Shown one piece after another: positions 62,507 through 64,000 of a stretch of DNA of 64,000 bases. The stretch comes from Bacillus sp. Bos-x628. Its GTDB lineage: Bacteria > Bacillota > Bacilli > Bacillales > Bacillaceae. Under the pieces are notes generated by a model that ran no database searches, had not been told where the DNA came from, and worked only from the letters and a program-made list of their open reading frames with translations. Each line of letters opens with the position of its first letter. Position 1 is the stretch's first letter. A program made the translations under genes and the position numbers. The stretch spans positions 310,001 through 374,000 of the forward strand of contig NZ_CP159358.1 of the NCBI RefSeq assembly GCF_040500475.1, read 5' to 3'.

Positions 62507-62851
62507 ATGGGGAAAATTAAACTAAAAATTGCAATTTTATTTGTTTTACTGCTTTGTTTAGGTGCAAGCTATTTATACATGAATGGCATGAAAATTGAAG
62601 ATGTGCCAACAGCCATTGGCGAAAGCTTAACAAACAACGATAAAGATTACACGATCTATGAGTATACCATTACGAAAATTGATGGTGATGAATATTATGG
62701 TCAAGCGAAAAATGGCACGAAAATCATTTTTAATGGGAAGAAGTTTGAAGACGATGTCTCCGATTTGAAAAAAGGTGACCGCATTAAAGCCTACTTTAGT
62801 AAAGAAAAAAGAATAGACGGTCTTATAAAAGTCGTAAAAGTCGTTAATTAA
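62507..62851 (+). CDS. Unknown exported or membrane-anchored small protein
   Basis: These 114 residues have one N-terminal hydrophobic helix (IAILFVLLLCLGASYLYM) and an extracytoplasmic domain of about 80 residues with alternating strands (TITKIDGDEYYGQAKNGTKI, GDRIKAYFSKEKRIDG), suggestive of a small OB-like barrel similar to YxeA or DUF3221 proteins. I do not assign a family. TGGAGGTG 8 bp before ATG 62507 sets the start; the long upstream extension of the open frame has no support. Confidence 0.72.
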   Translation: MGKIKLKIAILFVLLLCLGASYLYMNGMKIEDVPTAIGESLTNNDKDYTIYEYTITKIDGDEYYGQAKNGTKIIFNGKKFEDDVSDLKKGDRIKAYFSKEKRIDGLIKVVKVVN

Positions 62852-62854
62852 CAC

Positions 62855-62883
62855 GTCTCCTTTCCTATAAGGAGGCTTTTTTA
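62855..62883 (+). terminator. Terminator before the rib operon
   Basis: TCTCCTT pairs with AAGGAGG-type arm around a short loop, followed by TTTTTT. Confidence 0.77.
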
Positions 62884-62909
62884 ATGGAAATGTAAAGGAA
62901 TCTTGATTG

Positions 62910-62938
62910 TTGCATTTGTCAACAAGGATCGCTATAAT
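62910..62938 (+). promoter_or_regulatory. Sigma-A promoter of the rib operon
   Basis: TTGCAT, 17 bp, TATAAT, ending 30 bp before the first paired base of the FMN riboswitch. Confidence 0.75.
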
Positions 62939-62967
62939 AGCTCCTAAGGACAGATGAATATCGATTG

Positions 62968-63106
62968 TATCCTTCGGGGCAGGGTGAAAATCCCGACCGA
63001 CGGTAATAAAGCGAATGCTTTACAGCCCGTGACCCGTTAATTTAATTAACGGTTGATTCAGTGAAAAGCTGAAGCCGACAGTGAAAGTCTGGATGGGAGA
63101 AGGATA
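62968..63106 (+). promoter_or_regulatory. FMN riboswitch (RFN element)
   Basis: P1 is TATCCTTC (62968-62975) with GAAGGATA (63099-63106). Conserved RFN cores are present: GGGGCAGGGTGAAAATCCCGACCG, split by the usual loops, then AGCCCGTGACCC, and AAAGCTGAAGCCGACAGTGA near the end. FMN binding would favour the terminator 60 nt downstream and shut off the rib genes. Confidence 0.95.
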
Positions 63107-63166
63107 AAGAAAGCTATGATTGAAAAATATTTGTTAATCATAGTTTTATTTCTGATGCAAAAAAAC

Positions 63167-63194
63167 AAAGCCCCGGAATGTTTTCCGGGGCTTT
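63167..63194 (+). terminator. Riboswitch-controlled terminator of the rib leader
   Basis: AAAGCCCCGGAA pairs perfectly with TTCCGGGGCTTT around TGTT. It is the expression platform of the FMN riboswitch; ribE starts 133 bp later. Confidence 0.85.
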
Positions 63195-63326
63195 CTGTAT
63201 GTAAAAGACATGCAGTGTTGATTAGGTGATCCCTCATATTGTATTGACCATAAAAAGCGACGAAGGTGCTCAATCGATCACATGTCCCTCAATCGCTTTG
63301 AAACTTATGAAGAAAGGGAGGATCAC

Positions 63327-63977
63327 ATGTTTACGGGTATTATTGAAGAAATTGGCACAGTCCAGTCATTAAGCAAAAGAGCAGCTGATGCTATGAAAAT
63401 GGTCATCAAGTGTAGCCGTATTCTAGAGGATGTACATCTTGGAGACAGTATTGCAATTAATGGCGTTTGCCTTACTGTCACAAGCTATTCAGAAGAACAA
63501 TTTACGGCAGATGTGATGCCTGAGACGGTTAAAGCCACATCACTTGGTGACCTCAAATCAGGCAGTAAAGTAAATCTAGAACGTGCCATGTCCTCAAATG
63601 GACGATTTGGCGGTCATTTTGTATCAGGCCACATTGATGGGACCGCCTCGATTACCCGAATAGAAAAGAACAGCAATGCCATTTACTATGATTTAGAGAT
63701 GGACAAGTCTCTCACAGACATGCTTACTAAAAAGGGATCAATTGCATTAGATGGCGTCAGCTTGACGATTTTTGATTTGCGTGATTCACACGTCACAGTC
63801 TCCATCATTCCACATACGCTTGAAGGAACAATTTTTCCGACTAAAACTATCGGCGATTTGGTGAATGTAGAGTGTGATATGATCGGGAAATATATTTATC
63901 GTTTTTTAACAAAAGGACATGACGATCAACAGCCATCTCGATTGACCCCATCATTTTTAAAAGAGCATGGATTTTAG
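63327..63977 (+). CDS. ribE: Riboflavin synthase, alpha chain
   Basis: This 216-residue enzyme dismutates two lumazines to riboflavin. It shows the two tandem barrel repeats: MFTGIIEEIGTV...INGVCLTV in the first half and FVSGHIDGTASI...LDGVSLTIFD in the second. AAAGGGAGG 7 bp before ATG 63327 sets the start; the open frame runs 45 bp further. It is normally the second gene, after ribD; here it is the first gene after the riboswitch. Confidence 0.94.
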   Translation: MFTGIIEEIGTVQSLSKRAADAMKMVIKCSRILEDVHLGDSIAINGVCLTVTSYSEEQFTADVMPETVKATSLGDLKSGSKVNLERAMSSNGRFGGHFVSGHIDGTASITRIEKNSNAIYYDLEMDKSLTDMLTKKGSIALDGVSLTIFDLRDSHVTVSIIPHTLEGTIFPTKTIGDLVNVECDMIGKYIYRFLTKGHDDQQPSRLTPSFLKEHGF

Positions 63978-63988
63978 GAGGCGATTGT

Positions 63989-64000
63989 ATGTATCATTCT
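63989..64000 (+). CDS. ribAB: Start of ribAB (GTP cyclohydrolase II / DHBP synthase), partial
   Basis: AGGAGG 6 bp before ATG 63989 and the codons MYHS lie 11 bp behind ribE, where ribAB is expected in the rib operon. Only four codons are in the window, so the call rests on position and ribosome site. Confidence 0.6.

Overview
The window is a chromosomal segment of a low-GC Gram-positive endospore former of the Bacillus pumilus group (B. pumilus, B. safensis, B. altitudinis). The evidence is gene order: it follows the B. subtilis 168 stretch from brxB/artPQR (yqiW-yqiX-yqiY-yqiZ) through the yqj and yqk genes to fur, xerD, drm-pupG, dacF, spoIIA, spoVA, lysA, ppiB and the rib operon. A 330-residue nitrilase-family gene that I recognise as the B. 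pumilus cyanide dihydratase (CynD) sits in the middle. No tRNA, rRNA, insertion sequence, prophage or CRISPR array was seen.

Layout. 1-8 kb: end of brxB, an ARG-box controlled arginine ABC importer (artPQR), yqjA, an L,D-transpeptidase gene whose start is buried in an RNA hairpin, a 30-residue Prli42-like micropeptide on the minus strand, a methylmalonyl-CoA epimerase/acyl-CoA carboxylase pair, a tripeptidase and an extra CheW paralogue. 8-12 kb: the mifM-yidC2 translational-arrest switch, cynD and DNA polymerase Y1. 12-22 kb: a sugar block with gndA, glcU-gdh, a short gmuBACDR-type beta-glucoside/mannoside PTS cluster with its own operator and cre site, zwf and rnz. 22-35 kb: aminotransferase, yqjL, namA, yqjN, T-box controlled proI, yqjP, yqjQ, coaA, yqjV and a LexA-boxed polY2-yqjX-yqzH operon. 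35-42 kb: a decayed zone with several broken genes, a Rap-Phr quorum-sensing pair with a ComA box, yqkD and yqkF. 42-46 kb: nudF, an EndoQ-like nuclease, an acetyltransferase and a secreted subtilisin. 46-61 kb: spoIIM, PerR-boxed fur, xerD, drm-pupG, dacF, spoIIAA-AB-sigF, spoVAA-AB-AC-AD-AEB-AEA-AF, lysA and ypuA with an ECF-sigma promoter. 61-64 kb: ppiB, small proteins, and the FMN riboswitch followed directly by ribE and the first codons of ribAB; ribD is not between them.

How the genes work together. gndA and zwf are the two oxidative pentose-phosphate dehydrogenases. They flank glcU-gdh (glucose uptake and oxidation) and a CcpA-controlled beta-glycoside PTS, which gathers hexose entry and NADPH production in about 10 kb. 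The second half is dominated by sporulation: spoIIM (engulfment), the spoIIA anti-sigma/sigma-F switch, dacF with a sigma-F/G type promoter, and spoVA (dipicolinate channel) with a good sigma-G promoter. The Rap-Phr pair would feed population signals into the phosphorelay that starts that programme.

The main departures from the B. subtilis plan are: genes inserted at conserved junctions (cynD, the cheW paralogue, glcU-gdh, gmu, the aminotransferase, rap-phr, the subtilisin); at least six broken genes between 27 and 41 kb; and a rib operon lacking ribD at its usual place. Gene names and family assignments come from reading the protein sequences against remembered B. subtilis orthologues; no search was run.
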